NCBI GenBank assembly: GCA_026874595.1
Contig: CM049308.1
Span: 40,224,527 to 40,288,526 of the forward strand
Length of the DNA: 64,000 bases
Direction of reading: 5' to 3'
Source: Sipunculus nudus
Taxonomy: Eukaryota > Annelida > Sipuncula > Golfingiida > Sipunculidae
Numbering within the stretch: the first letter of the stretch is position 1; every line of letters begins with the position of its first letter. Shown piece by piece: positions 47,501-51,923 of this stretch. The notes under the pieces are model-generated. The model searched no databases, was not told the DNA's origin, and was given only the letters and a program-made list of their open reading frames with translations. The translations under genes were made by a program, and so were the position numbers.

Positions 47501-49539
47501 TAACTGCAACATTACCCACTTCTCATAATAACTGCTACATTACCTGCTTCTCATAATAACTGCTACATTACCTGCTTCTCATAATAACTGCTACATTACC
47601 CGCTTCTCATAATAACTGCTACATTACCCACTTCTCATAATAACTGCTACATTACCCGCTTCTCATAATAACTGCTACATAACCCACTTTTCATAATAAC
47701 TGCTACATTACCTGCTTCTCATAATAACTGCTACATTACCTGCTTCTCATAATAACTGCTACATTACCTGCTTATCATTATAACTGCTACATTACCCGCT
47801 TCTCATAATAACTGCTATATTACCCACTTCTCATAATAACTGCTACATTACCCGCTTTTCATAATAACTGCTACATTACTTGCTTCTCATAACAACTGCT
47901 ACATTACCTGCTTCTCATAATAACTGCTACATAACCTGCTTCTCATAATAACTGCTACATTAGTATGATTACCTGCTTCTAATAATAACTGCTACATTAC
48001 CTGCTTCTCATAATAACTGCTACATTACCCACTTATCATAATAACTGCTACATTACCTGCTTCTCATAATAACTGCTACATTACCTGCTTCTCATAATAA
48101 CTGCTACATTACCCACTTCTCATAATAACTGCTACATTAACTGCTTCTCATAATAACTGCTACATTACCTGCTTCTCATAATGACTGCTACATCACCTGC
48201 TTCTCATAATAACTGCTACATTACCTGCTTCTCATAATAACTGCTACATTACCCGCTTCTCATAATAACTGCTACATTACCCGCTTCTCATAATAACTGC
48301 TACATTACCCGCTTCTCATAATAACTGCTACATTACCTGCTTCTCGTAATAACTGCTACATAACCCGCTTTTCATAATAACTGCTACATTACCTGGTTCT
48401 CATAATAACTGCTACATTAGTATGATTACCTGCTTCTCATAATAACTGCTACATTACCTGCTTCTCATAATAACTGCTTCATTACCCACTTCTCATAATA
48501 ACTGCTACATTACCCGCTTCTCAAAATAACTGCTACATTACCTGCCTCTCATAATAACTGCTACATAACCCACTTTTCATAATAACTGCTACATTACCTG
48601 GTTCTCATAATAACTGCTACATTACCTGGTTCTCATAATAACTGCTACATTACCTGCTTCTCATAATAACTGCTACATTACCCGCTTCTCATAATAACTG
48701 CTATATTACCCACTTCTCATAATAACTGCTACATTACCTGCTTCTCATAATAACTGCTTCATTACCTTCTTCTCATAATAACTGCTACAGTTCTCCTTTC
48801 AGCTGTATACTGCTTATCTTTCATTGAACATACGGTCACAATTTTGAGAAGAGTGTGCATTAATTTACTGGGTTTCTTTTCAGCTGTAAGGCAGGTAACT
48901 ATACACCGAAAGAAAATTTACTATATTATTTAGTACCCAGAATAAATCACAAAACAGAAAACCCTGTTAAGTTGCAGTTTTTCAGAGCAGCTGGTAGATA
49001 TACTTTGGTTAGCTTTGAGAGGGTTTTAAATTCATGATATTTGCAAAAGGAAAATTATTCTGAAAAGACACTTGACCCAAACAGCTGAATACTGATACTT
49101 TAAAACCTAATCTAATGACATTTCACGTTCATTAATCATCCTTGCCTACCATTAAAATTCATATTTTGAAATTTCTCTAGCATAAATTGTTCACCTGCAA
49201 ATAGTTAGCAAGATAATGAGTACTCATACAACTCTATCAGCCTGGAGAAAAATAGATTTTAAATATTTTAAAACTCAAATTATAAACAGCAGTGAGACCT
49301 ATGACTTACTGCAGGCTTTCATACAAAGTTTGAAATTCTCTCAATTTCTCAACAGGCATGTTATTTGTCTGTTCCTTCCTGTATCGAGCAATAAAGGGGA
49401 TGGTGTTCCCCTGGTCCAGCAGGTTCTTCACGTTCTTTGACACCCACAGCGGCAAATCCAGCTGCTCAGAGAGAACATCCTCAGCCTCCCAGTCAACTGT
49501 GGTGTCCACGTCACTTGGGCCACTTGTCTTTTTCGCCAT
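8308..49539 (-). CDS. SRBD1: SRBD1: Tex-like S1 RNA-binding domain protein 1 (17 coding exons)
   Basis: Complete gene reconstructed from 17 exons with mutually consistent phases; the joined CDS is 2418 nt, 805 residues. Domain order matches Tex/SRBD1: Tex N-terminal helical region (about residues 20-250; [11 protein letters not shown] near the start), YqgF/RNase H-like fold (about 345-480; [34 protein letters not shown]), helix-hairpin-helix block (about 530-590; [16 protein letters not shown]), a lysine-rich linker, a VHPESY segment, and a C-terminal S1 domain (about 730-800; [18 protein letters not shown]). Tex-family proteins bind nucleic acid; the animal protein's exact role is poorly known. 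Vertebrate SRBD1 has roughly 190 more residues at the N terminus, which I do not find here. All introns are GT-AG. The gene faces away from CDC23. Confidence 0.95.
9538..16078 (+). mobile_element. Family A head-plus-tandem-monomer element (large copy)
   Basis: Begins with the same head as the copy at 32728 (CTAGAATACGGGTAG, then GACTACGTGTATCCGCC), proving it is a dispersed element and not just a local satellite. After the head come about 23 monomers of 272-290 bp, each with GCAAAATTTTAGGCAG, GGTTGCAGGTGGCCCCTCC, GAGATATGAGCTTGGATGT and a GGTGGCGCCACC-type palindrome followed by TGTCATAAAAT. Monomers are very similar, so amplification is recent. The array runs into a family H element at about 16080 and its own tail is not seen. 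Short repeated open frames of 65 codons at 10316, 11707, 13385 and 14223 are by-products of the array. Confidence 0.9.
10316..13384 (+). repeat. Higher-order repeat within the family A array
   Basis: Blocks starting at 10316, 11707 and 13385 are almost identical over more than 1 kb. The spacings are 1391 bp (five monomers) and 1678 bp (six monomers); the extra monomer is visible as a doubled unit around 12380-12790. Distinctive variants (CAATCATTTAAAAGG, CAGAAAACAGACAG, AGTTATTTTAGG) recur in the same order, so multi-monomer blocks were copied as units. Confidence 0.88.
16079..16556 (+). mobile_element. Family H element tail with doubled terminal hairpin
   Basis: Sequence changes abruptly from family A monomers at about 16078. 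It contains one GGTGGCGCCACC palindrome (16188-16199), then GGTTCTAGGTCCAGTGGTTACG, then the box ACGGACGGACAGACGG at about 16459, then a hairpin AGCTC-TGATGAC-TTTCA-GTCAGCT-GAGCT. The last 25 bp (CAGATGACTTTCAGTCAGCTGAGCT type) occur twice in tandem. Related tails end at 17085, 18340 and 42330. Confidence 0.75.
16850..17085 (+). mobile_element. Family H element, second copy
   Basis: Parallels the end of the previous element: GGAGATTTTGGGGACATC, TAGGTCCAATGGTT, a decayed GACTGACGGCAGGACG box, and a terminal TAGCTCAT...GTCAGCTTAGCTA hairpin. Confidence 0.65.
17402..17500 (-). CDS. SRBD1: SRBD1 coding exon 16
   Basis: 99 nt, residues about 682-714. Acceptor TGTTACAG, donor GATG|GTAAGC. Encodes [20 protein letters not shown] and a GSDIRD end; aligns with the vertebrate '[21 protein letters not shown]' helical region before the S1 domain. 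Confidence 0.93.
17501..18967 (-). other. SRBD1 intron 15
   Basis: Contains a family H element (18050-18345), a 14-base G-run around 18086-18100, and a copy of the short dispersed 'GTGGTTGCC...TTTCAATTTC' motif at 18860-18920. The remainder (17520-18040) shows nothing I recognise. Confidence 0.6.
18050..18345 (+). mobile_element. Family H element, third copy
   Basis: Ends with the family's layout: TAGGTTTGATGGTTACAAT, a degraded GACAGATGACCTGACAGATG box, then a CAGCTCAGATGACTAA...CAGCCGAGCTAAAA hairpin tail. Confidence 0.6.
18968..19053 (-). CDS. SRBD1: SRBD1 coding exon 15
   Basis: 86 nt, residues about 653-681. Acceptor TGTTTCAG, donor AACT|GTGAGT. Its first base completes the Arg codon opened by exon 14; encodes [15 protein letters not shown] and [13 protein letters not shown]. 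Placement after [11 protein letters not shown] fits the Tex-family order. Confidence 0.93.
19129..19440. repeat. 30-bp minisatellite containing the SRBD1 exon 14 splice donor
   Basis: Ten tandem 30-bp units. On the minus strand each reads roughly TCCTACCATATAGCTCAGAG followed by GTAAATAATG. The unit nearest the exon (19421-19440) supplies the real last 20 or so exon bases and the donor; the other nine repeat that exon-intron boundary inside the intron. About half carry ATAGCTCAG and half ATAAATCAG. The unit at about 19361 has altered donor context. Confidence 0.95.
19424..19594 (-). CDS. SRBD1: SRBD1 coding exon 14 (basic linker plus VHPESY)
   Basis: 171 nt, residues about 596-652. Acceptor CTTAAAG; the donor CAGAG|GTAAAT lies in the first unit of a minisatellite. 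The first half is a low-conservation linker rich in Lys/Arg ([12 protein letters not shown], then SKKAKTESY), looking like a bipartite nuclear localisation signal. The second half is the conserved [16 protein letters not shown] segment. The one-base start and two-base end phases fit both neighbours exactly. Confidence 0.92.
20541..21725 (+). mobile_element. Family C element with about 310-bp monomers
   Basis: Three long tandem monomers and a fourth diverged one. Each contains CACTCTCATAGGAAAGGTCATGACC, TCTGTCCATTAGTTTTTGACTTATAATG, GGTGGCGCCACCAGTTTC (in full at 21402) and TTGATTTTTGGA...CAATCCATGCA. The end is a GGCGGC-rich stretch followed by CTTTGTCTGGGGATAC, the right half of the family's terminal hairpin. 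Non-coding. Confidence 0.8.
22305..23333 (+). mobile_element. Family D element with about 145-bp monomers
   Basis: Head at 22318-22360 has hairpins (CCGCAAAGCGG; ATCCCTTCGCATGGGAG). Then about five monomers of about 145 bp, each with GATGAAAGGTTTAGG, GTGGGTGCTGTGGCCATGACC and CCTCAAAATCGATAGGTTTC. The tail has ACGGACAGAAGGACAGACGG from about 23255, then a terminal hairpin TCGCAACTTCGTTGCGA at 23311-23327 inside TATCCATT...AGGGGATA. The open frames across the monomers (for example 22650-22850) are repeats of each other and not genes. Confidence 0.85.
23853..24038 (-). CDS. SRBD1: SRBD1 coding exon 13 (helix-hairpin-helix block)
   Basis: 186 nt, residues about 534-595. Acceptor TTTTTGTAG, donor ATACC|GTGAGT. 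Encodes [20 protein letters not shown], then [20 protein letters not shown] and CAGFVRI; the GIKGIGP hairpin is the classic HhH motif for non-specific nucleic acid binding. A GTACCT earlier in the exon was considered as donor but gives the wrong phase. Confidence 0.95.
24139..25073. mobile_element. TIR element with internal duplication
   Basis: Left end TAGTAAAACCCCGCTAATG-TGACCACC pairs with the right end GGTGGTCGTCATGCGGGAGTTCACTG. The interior repeats 'GGTCGTGTTAGCGGG'-type words. Two adjacent copies of a 100-bp block (24705-24905) share AAGTCCAAGCTGG, GAGC/TGTCA-CTGCTCAAC and GGCCGCG. It is the longest member of the CAGTRAAACC-type group seen here; no transposase is visible. Confidence 0.65.
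26358..26655 (-). mobile_element. tRNA-derived SINE (type 1), antisense
   Basis: Read on the minus strand it starts CTTCTGTGGCTCAAGGGCAGA and has the B-box-like GAGTTTGAATCTC, then the body word order shared with the copies at 29552, 50340 and 62291 (GCTTAATGGGC, GTTTCACTCACA, GTTCCTTGTTGG, GACCCAGC). A pol III-type SINE, diverged. Confidence 0.75.
26841..27020 (+). repeat. Family G fragment
   Basis: Shares TGACATTTCTGAATC, TAAACACCAAAATCTAA and TTCTTC...GCTCATT with the copies at 1096 and 31512; both terminal repeats are missing. Confidence 0.55.
27045..27151 (-). CDS. SRBD1: SRBD1 coding exon 12
   Basis: 107 nt, residues about 499-533. Acceptor TTTACATAG, donor CTCAG|GTAATT. Encodes [20 protein letters not shown] and [15 protein letters not shown], matching the strongly conserved 'SFVGVDIN' stretch of Tex proteins. 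Confidence 0.96.
27262..27437. mobile_element. Diverged CAGTGAAATC-type MITE
   Basis: Starts CAGTGAAATCTTGAAATTATGACCACC and ends GGTGGTAGTTAGACGAGGTCC; the interior AAGTGGTC, GAGGTGGTC and AAGTGGTCATTATTTT match the 4817 and 30803 elements. The right terminal CACTG is lost. Confidence 0.6.
28300..28830 (+). mobile_element. Tandem-monomer element with GACAGACAGACC tail
   Basis: Three to four imperfect monomers sharing GACCTCATTAAATA, GAGTTTCATGAAAATCCATCA-like and TTGGTAAGT words, then GGATAGATGGACAGATGGTCAGACAG, then GGTATACCATAATACATC. Same plan as families A, C, D and E but without sequence similarity to them. Confidence 0.55.
28974..29056 (-). CDS. SRBD1: SRBD1 coding exon 11
   Basis: 83 nt, residues about 471-498. 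Acceptor CTTTGCAG, donor TACCAG|GTAAAC. Encodes [20 protein letters not shown] and IGVGMYQ; the [15 protein letters not shown] stretch, joined across exons 11 and 12, is a Tex-family signature. Confidence 0.97.
29057..30421 (-). other. SRBD1 intron 10
   Basis: Contains a sense-oriented SINE (29552-29885) and a copy of the dispersed GTGGTTGCC...TTTCAAATTTG motif at about 29145. Otherwise AT-rich. Confidence 0.6.
29552..29885 (+). mobile_element. tRNA-derived SINE (type 1)
   Basis: The best preserved copy. The tRNA-like head has an A-box-like GTGGCTCCGGGGAAGAGC at 29556 and a B-box GAGTTCAAATCTC at 29599-29611. The body contains AGTGCTCTGCAGGCTTAA, GTGTTTCACTCACA, GGGTTCCTCAGTG, ATGACCCAGC and GGCCTGGTTGATGCCAGG, and ends AGCAGATGTACATATA. 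Transcribed by pol III if active and dependent on a LINE. Confidence 0.85.
30422..30513 (-). CDS. SRBD1: SRBD1 coding exon 10
   Basis: 92 nt, residues about 440-470. Acceptor TTTCAG, donor GCAG|GTAAGG. Encodes [20 protein letters not shown] and [10 protein letters not shown]; the ESGASIYS motif is a hallmark of the Tex YqgF-proximal region. Confidence 0.97.
30514..31351 (-). other. SRBD1 intron 9
   Basis: Holds a truncated CAGTGAAATC-type MITE at about 30803-30955 and one copy of the dispersed GTGGTTGGCTT motif near 30570. Nothing else is recognised. Confidence 0.6.
30803..30955. mobile_element. Truncated CAGTGAAATC-type MITE
   Basis: Starts TACAGTGAAATCTCCAAATT and shares ACTAACGGGACCTTAATAAAGTGGTCGCAT-like order with the copy at 27262. 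The right end is not preserved. Confidence 0.6.
31352..31459 (-). CDS. SRBD1: SRBD1 coding exon 9
   Basis: 108 nt, residues about 404-439. Acceptor ATTAAAAG, donor TACTG|GTAAGT. Encodes [20 protein letters not shown] then [26 protein letters not shown] is the second signature of the YqgF fold in Tex proteins. Confidence 0.97.
31512..31820. mobile_element. Family G MITE with about 40-bp terminal inverted repeats
   Basis: About 310 bp. The left arm (CAAAATCTGCATTG, AAGAATGCAAGCCTCC, GCCATG) is the inverse of the right arm (CATGGTGGAGGCTTGCATT, AAATTGCAGATTT). It lies wholly inside SRBD1 intron 8. Two older relatives are at 1096 and 26841. Confidence 0.85.
31996..32092 (-). CDS. SRBD1: SRBD1 coding exon 8
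   Basis: 97 nt, residues about 372-403. Acceptor TATATTAG, donor GCACAG|GTGAGA. Encodes [20 protein letters not shown] then [11 protein letters not shown], aligning with the vertebrate 'LHTDVVYLH' strand and following helix of the YqgF domain. Confidence 0.93.
32196..32615 (+). mobile_element. Family F element
   Basis: Head ATGTCCCCTGCTTCCCCCTC at 32199. The tail has GACAGAAAGACAGACAGAGG from about 32541, then CCAATGTCCCCCATTCTGCAG with the complementary GTGGGGGAC (hairpin 32584-32612). The head word TGTCCCC recurs in the tail, as in the other families. Monomer repetition inside is weak (two CCCCTGAAGATGT units at about 32282 and 32333). Confidence 0.6.
32728..34450 (+). mobile_element. Family A element, complete smaller copy
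   Basis: Has the head of the 9538 copy (CTAGAATACGGGTAG; hairpin GTAGTC-gacaagc-GACTAC; GTGTATCCGCC), then five diverged monomers of about 280 bp with GGTGGCGCCACC palindromes (for example 33431-33442), then a degenerate AACGGACGCAGAGG box, a GC-rich stretch with GGCGGCGTGCAGCTG, and a terminal hairpin at 34414-34443 (GTATCCG, CAAAAC-TCT-GTTTTG, GATAC). This copy shows both ends, so it defines the element. It lies in SRBD1 intron 7. Confidence 0.85.
34451..35200 (-). other. SRBD1 intron 7, distal part
   Basis: AT-rich sequence with an uninterrupted C-run of about 20 bases at 35026-35048. No element or exon is recognised. Confidence 0.6.
35201..35358 (-). CDS. SRBD1: SRBD1 coding exon 7 (start of the YqgF fold)
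   Basis: 158 nt, residues about 319-371. Acceptor ATACTACAG, donor GACAG|GTGAGT. Encodes [20 protein letters not shown], then [20 protein letters not shown] and [18 protein letters not shown] carries the Asp (about residue 356) at the position of the first RNase H-fold acidic residue; whether the protein is a nuclease is not established for this family. Confidence 0.97.
35359..36586 (-). other. SRBD1 intron 6
   Basis: Contains an antisense SINE (35600-35912) with a C-run at 35740. 35913-36586 is AT-rich without recognised content. Confidence 0.6.
35600..35912 (-). mobile_element. tRNA-derived SINE (type 1), antisense, diverged
   Basis: On the minus strand it carries a head resembling CTTTTCTGGTTGAGTGGTAAAGC with AGCTGAGAGATTGTAAATTC, and the body words GAGTGCACTGCAGGCTGAAT, CTCACTCACAAACC, TGGTATAACCCAGC. 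Body order matches 29552. Confidence 0.65.
36587..36792 (-). CDS. SRBD1: SRBD1 coding exon 6
   Basis: 206 nt, residues about 251-318. Acceptor ATCTTTTAG, donor TTTCAG|GTAATG. Encodes [20 protein letters not shown] at the start and [16 protein letters not shown] at the end; LAINRGE is the conserved Tex-family motif in the N-terminal domain. Confidence 0.97.
36830..37160 (-). mobile_element. tRNA-derived SINE (type 2), antisense
   Basis: On the minus strand the head is GGTGCATGGTGGCATAATGG with TTAGTGTGCTGGACTTGTGA (A-box region) and GGTTCGCGTCC (B-box, complement of 37095-37105). The body includes CACCCAGGAGTGAATGGATA and GCTGAGAAAAGCTACAAG. It is a different SINE family from type 1; the 2745 copy is a fragment of it. 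Confidence 0.85.
37308..37690 (-). mobile_element. LINE 3' end (UTR), antisense
   Basis: On the minus strand it ends with GGCCTTTTTCCTGAATAAAG followed by TTCTGTTCTGTTC, a tail style common at non-LTR retrotransposon 3' ends. Upstream are two imperfect tandem copies of a block of about 150 bp (CATTTCAATAAA, GTAACAGTCTTA, ATGAATCTATTGTGCTGTC and their variants). No coding part is seen. Confidence 0.6.
38182..39722. mobile_element. Inverted-repeat-bounded element with CpG-rich, promoter-like core
   Basis: Left end TGGCATTCCATACATACATA is the inverse of the right end TATATGGAATGCCA with similar subterminal TATGCATAT sequence. The core (about 38700-39290) is far richer in CpG than its surroundings and contains ATTGGCT (inverted CCAAT) at about 39155 and a TATA-like ATATAAGGATATATG at about 39180, plus GCGTGT/GACGCG words. 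I see no open frame of note. Candidates are a non-autonomous DNA transposon or a decayed solo LTR; it sits in SRBD1 intron 5. Confidence 0.5.
39870..40035 (-). CDS. SRBD1: SRBD1 coding exon 5
   Basis: 166 nt, residues about 195-250. Acceptor TGTCACAG, donor CATCAG|GTCAGA. Encodes [20 protein letters not shown], a lysine-rich stretch, then [19 protein letters not shown]. The first part is poorly conserved; the end matches the vertebrate 'YQHFSCNIRNIHHHQI'. Confidence 0.94.
40036..40671 (-). other. SRBD1 intron 4
   Basis: AT-rich intron with no element I can define, apart from a GGCAGATGACTTAGAGTCAGCT-like family H tail fragment at about 40599-40627 (GAGTCAGCTGAGCTAA). Confidence 0.55.
40672..40768 (-). 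CDS. SRBD1: SRBD1 coding exon 4
   Basis: 97 nt, residues about 163-195. Acceptor ATGCAG, donor GGTCT|GTAAGT. Encodes [20 protein letters not shown] then [12 protein letters not shown], matching 'GLSSIEDIEMGVQHIIADMIAKDK' of vertebrate SRBD1. Confidence 0.97.
41100..41430 (+). repeat. Degraded family A monomers
   Basis: Weak but ordered match to the family A monomer: AGGTGGCACCAC, CAGGTGGTGCCATTTTC, CTACTGAGATATGAGTGATTTTCACC, GATTGCAGATGGTACCACAAGTTTTATGTATGA. More decayed than either main copy. Confidence 0.6.
41538..42120 (+). mobile_element. Family C element with both ends
   Basis: Head hairpin GGCAC-tgct-GGTGCC followed by CATAGTATCCC (41546-41569). Two monomer stretches follow with GTTTTTGACTTATAATGCTCACAGT-type words, GGTGGCGCCACC (41801-41812), TTGATTTTTGGATCAATCCATGCA. 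The tail at 42085-42120 is ACATAGTATCCCCCGACTTTGTC...GGGATACT, a hairpin. The word ATAGTATCCC is thus present at both ends. Confidence 0.78.
42125..42335 (+). repeat. Family H-like tail
   Basis: Contains ATAGCTCAGTGGATATATAGG, CCAAGGAGAATTTTTGTTGACC, TTTCTAGGTCC and a weak GAATGTCAGCTGTGCTTAA end. Decayed relative of 16079-16556. Confidence 0.45.
43570..43708 (-). CDS. SRBD1: SRBD1 coding exon 3
   Basis: 139 nt, residues about 117-162. Acceptor CTTCTTCAG, donor GAAAG|GTAATA. Encodes [20 protein letters not shown] then [20 protein letters not shown]; the Y-x-PFKPGSK-x-TLA-x-RA signature is one of the strongest Tex-family identifiers. Confidence 0.98.
43709..44779 (-). other. SRBD1 intron 2
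   Basis: Two imperfect tandem units of about 165 bp (43910-44190; TTGACCTTGAAGATGAAGGTCAA) and a family C element remnant (44205-44722). Confidence 0.6.
44205..44722 (+). mobile_element. Family C element, diverged copy
   Basis: Shares GGCCACTCTACCAGTAAAGGTCATGACC-type start, AAGAAATCTGTAGATTAATTTATG, CAACCTGATTTTTTTACCAATC and ends CATAGTATCCCTGACTTTCAATCAGGGG, a hairpin with a six-base-pair CCCTGA/TCAGGG stem. Confidence 0.7.
44780..44897 (-). CDS. SRBD1: SRBD1 coding exon 2
   Basis: 118 nt, residues about 77-116. Acceptor AATTTTGCAG. The donor is CATGTG|GTGGGT; the alternative GG|GTAAAT four bases further would break the frame into YAPF. Encodes [20 protein letters not shown] and [19 protein letters not shown], a helical region matching vertebrate SRBD1. 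Confidence 0.96.
45761..46752 (+). mobile_element. Family E element with about 177-bp monomers
   Basis: Head ACTAGATGTGTCGGAACGAC with hairpin-forming GCCCCCGCCTGGGGC (45786-45800). About four and a half monomers follow with GTAACTGGTCATTATCTGCC, CACCAAAAATCAGGCC, ATCTGCAGGCATTGCGA and TTTAGGAGCCGTAAAA. The tail has TGACGGAAGGACGGACATGG, then the hairpin ATGCCCCAGCCACTTTGTGG with TGGGGGCAT (46719-46747). Head and tail share ATGCCCC. Confidence 0.87.
47262..48790. repeat. 28-bp minisatellite, about 54 units
   Basis: Unit about CTGCTACATTACCTGCTTCT followed by CATAATAA. Variants TACCCGCTT, TACCCACTT and ACATAACC are interspersed, and a nine-base insertion (TAGTATGAT) recurs at about 47961 and 48419, so blocks were duplicated. 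On the minus strand, the transcribed strand of SRBD1, the common unit contains AAGCAGGTAATG, a good splice-donor match. Confidence 0.96.
49310..49539 (-). CDS. SRBD1: SRBD1 coding exon 1 (start codon)
   Basis: 230 coding nt, residues 1-77. Starts ATG at 49537-49539; the exon itself begins after acceptor AATTACAG at about 49549, leaving ten bases of 5' UTR. Donor CTGCA|GTAAGT. Encodes [17 protein letters not shown], then [15 protein letters not shown] and [18 protein letters not shown], the latter being the highly conserved Tex N-terminal motif. The frame stays open back to the acceptor, so an upstream coding exon is not fully excluded. Confidence 0.94.
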
Positions 49540-49549
49540 TCTCAGACTT

Positions 49550-51923
49550 CTGTAATTTGATAATACAAAATAACTCTAACAATGGTCAGCTTAAACTATC
49601 TACCAGCATATTTGACTGAATCAGGTTTGGAACTTAAATTATCTGTAAGTATAACCACAGATCAGATTTTAAAATTTGTTTGTGATGCTCAATTGCATAA
49701 ACTGACCAAATACTCCAACTGAATATATGAAGCAAATAAATTAAATTGCACTAATTGTCAATGATGGAATTCAAGGTGTTGTACTTTTTCATGTCATAAT
49801 TGGCAAAACTGCCAAATACGTTTAGGCAGTGCCAAACTGAGTGAAATTGACCGGCTTCTGATGGTCGGATTATATACAGGGAATAAACAAAAACATCAGA
49901 AAAATGCCAAAAATCAACCAAAAACCACTGGAAATCAACTCATTTCTTTAATGACATTCCTGAATATTTTAGTTCTTTTCACTGATAATTAGAAGAATAA
50001 AATTTGAATTAATAATATTTATAATTTGAACAGAGATATCATTTTTATATTGTCTGCATGGAAACTTTATCTGGAGCCCAGTGACTGATGAAGTCACTGG
50101 CCTTGGACTGCAGGAAATGTATTGCCACAACGCCACCTGTTGGCAAAATCAGTTACTAACATTGCCAACAGCCAGATTGACAGGAGTGTGGAGAGAAATA
50201 AATGTAAAATTTCAGTGTCCTCAATTATTCAGATAATATTTAATGTTATGACATATATCAGTTAAAACAATGAAAATATTCAGTAATGTCAAGAAATCAT
50301 TTATTTCCAGTGTTTTTTTTTTTTTTTGCGGCTTTCTATGATTAGTCCAACCCTCTGTGGGTTAGGTGTAAAGCACAGGACTCCAAGTAAGGGTACTGTG
50401 ACTTGGAAATTCAGGTGATGCAGTGGGATTTTTCACAGTCATTCTCCACCTAGGGTGAGCACTCTACAGGCTTAATGGGGAGGCTGTGCCCCACAGCAGT
50501 GTTTCACTCACAAATGAGTGCATCCTTTGGGGTTCCTCAGTGATTTGACCCAGGATGATTACAAACCCTGGGCTCCCAGGTGCAGAAGTCACCGGGCCTG
50601 ATTAACACCAGAATATAAAATAAGAGGAAGTATTTGTGTGCCCTGTCACAATGGCACAGCCTGAAACCGGAATTATATTTTTTCAAATGTAAATACTTAG
50701 TTAAGCTAGCATTAAAAAATGTTTGCAGTTACCTAAAAAATGAGCTAACTAATTTTTGGCCCAATTTTTTTTATTTGTCTGCATGCCTTTGAGTACGCTC
50801 TTTACACAGCACTTTACCTATAGGCCTACTACCTACAACGTAAACGCCGTTTGTTAAGACCCCATATCCTGAATTGCTACACAGAGGGGAGCACTGTATT
50901 TTTGTCAGATGAGACCTTGTGCTGGAAGACACAGACAAGCGAGGAATACACGGAGCCAGTGATGTTTATTTCGTTTTGAGTGACAGCTCATCACCCCTGT
51001 TACCGTCTGAACAGGCCACAGGCTCAGAGAGAATGGCCCCAGACGTGGTTTGCTTAGGGCCTTGGGCACACAGGATGCCCAGCCGATGAGCTGCAATTCA
51101 AACGAAACGTAACAACAAAGGGTGTGTGCACACCTTGCTGGCTGGTTTCAGTTCTGCAGACAACAGATACATGGCTACGCTAACACGTACAGTCATAATG
51201 TCATTATCGAATTGGTCGATGATGCAAGAATGCATGAAGAGGGAGCAATTAAAATTTGACCATAAACTGTCAGCAAGCGGCGCTTGAAGTGAAGCTATGG
51301 GCAGAGCCAGGATGCCTGTCGAGTGTTTGTTTATTGGCATCTGGTTGGCTGCTTGTTACATCATACACACGTTTTTTTCAGCTGACAACGAACCGCCATC
51401 TGGTGTCTAAATGTATCATAAACGGTCAAAGCAGGCAGTGTGAAAATCACTTGCTTCTTTAGAAGCACAAGATTTCCGCTGCCTCAGGAACTTACTTTGA
51501 GGTTCAGTAGGATCTCTTCAACTGTAAGTCATTTAAGAAAATAAACAATAAAATTAAAGATCATAATAAATTATAATCTTTCCTTGAGTACTGAAGTTCT
51601 ATTTATCTTCCTTTGAATGACTATATAAATTTGTCTCCCATGAATTAATTATTCAATTATGCTAACATTTATAAATGGAATCACTTATTTATTCACATTC
51701 ATTTTTATTCTCCTAAATACTACTCGTGGTCTTCTTACTTTTCATGTACCGATACCACTGTGGCCAAGTGTACATTATCAAAATAACAAGGATCAGGCCT
51801 GGCAAACGCCTGACCTGTGGACTACTGACACACATACACTTAAAACATATCATGCGACGGAAATCAAGCATATAATACACATATTATATCCATAACGTGT
51901 TATGAAAAAGCTTAGAAACATAC
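49550..51923 (-). other. SRBD1 5' intron (between the non-coding exon and first coding exon)
   Basis: Contains a SINE (50340-50695) and, at 50880-51480, a stretch with more GC and CpG than its surroundings in which I recognise no protein. 49560-50330 and 51490-51923 are AT-rich and otherwise featureless. Confidence 0.5.
50340..50695 (+). mobile_element. tRNA-derived SINE (type 1)
   Basis: A T-run is followed by a weak tRNA-like head (TGTGGGTTAGGTGTAAAGC) and the type 1 body: GAGCACTCTACAGGCTTAAT, GTGTTTCACTCACA, GGGGTTCCTCAGTG, TGACCCAGG, GGGCCTGATTAACACCAG, ending CTGAAACCGGAAT. Confidence 0.78.

Larger units (their letters stand above)
44898..49309 (-). other. SRBD1 intron 1 of the coding region
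   Basis: Contains a family E element (45761-46752), the 28-bp minisatellite (47262-48790) and a copy of the dispersed GTGGTTGGCTT...TTTCATGAT motif at 45200-45300. A degenerate 'TACCAGACCAGGACCGC' palindromic patch lies near 46975-47060. The remainder is AT-rich. Confidence 0.65.

Noticed and set aside
47262-48790. Regular 28-bp repeats resembling a CRISPR array
   Set aside because: There are no spacers; the units abut directly and vary among themselves. It is a minisatellite in an animal intron.
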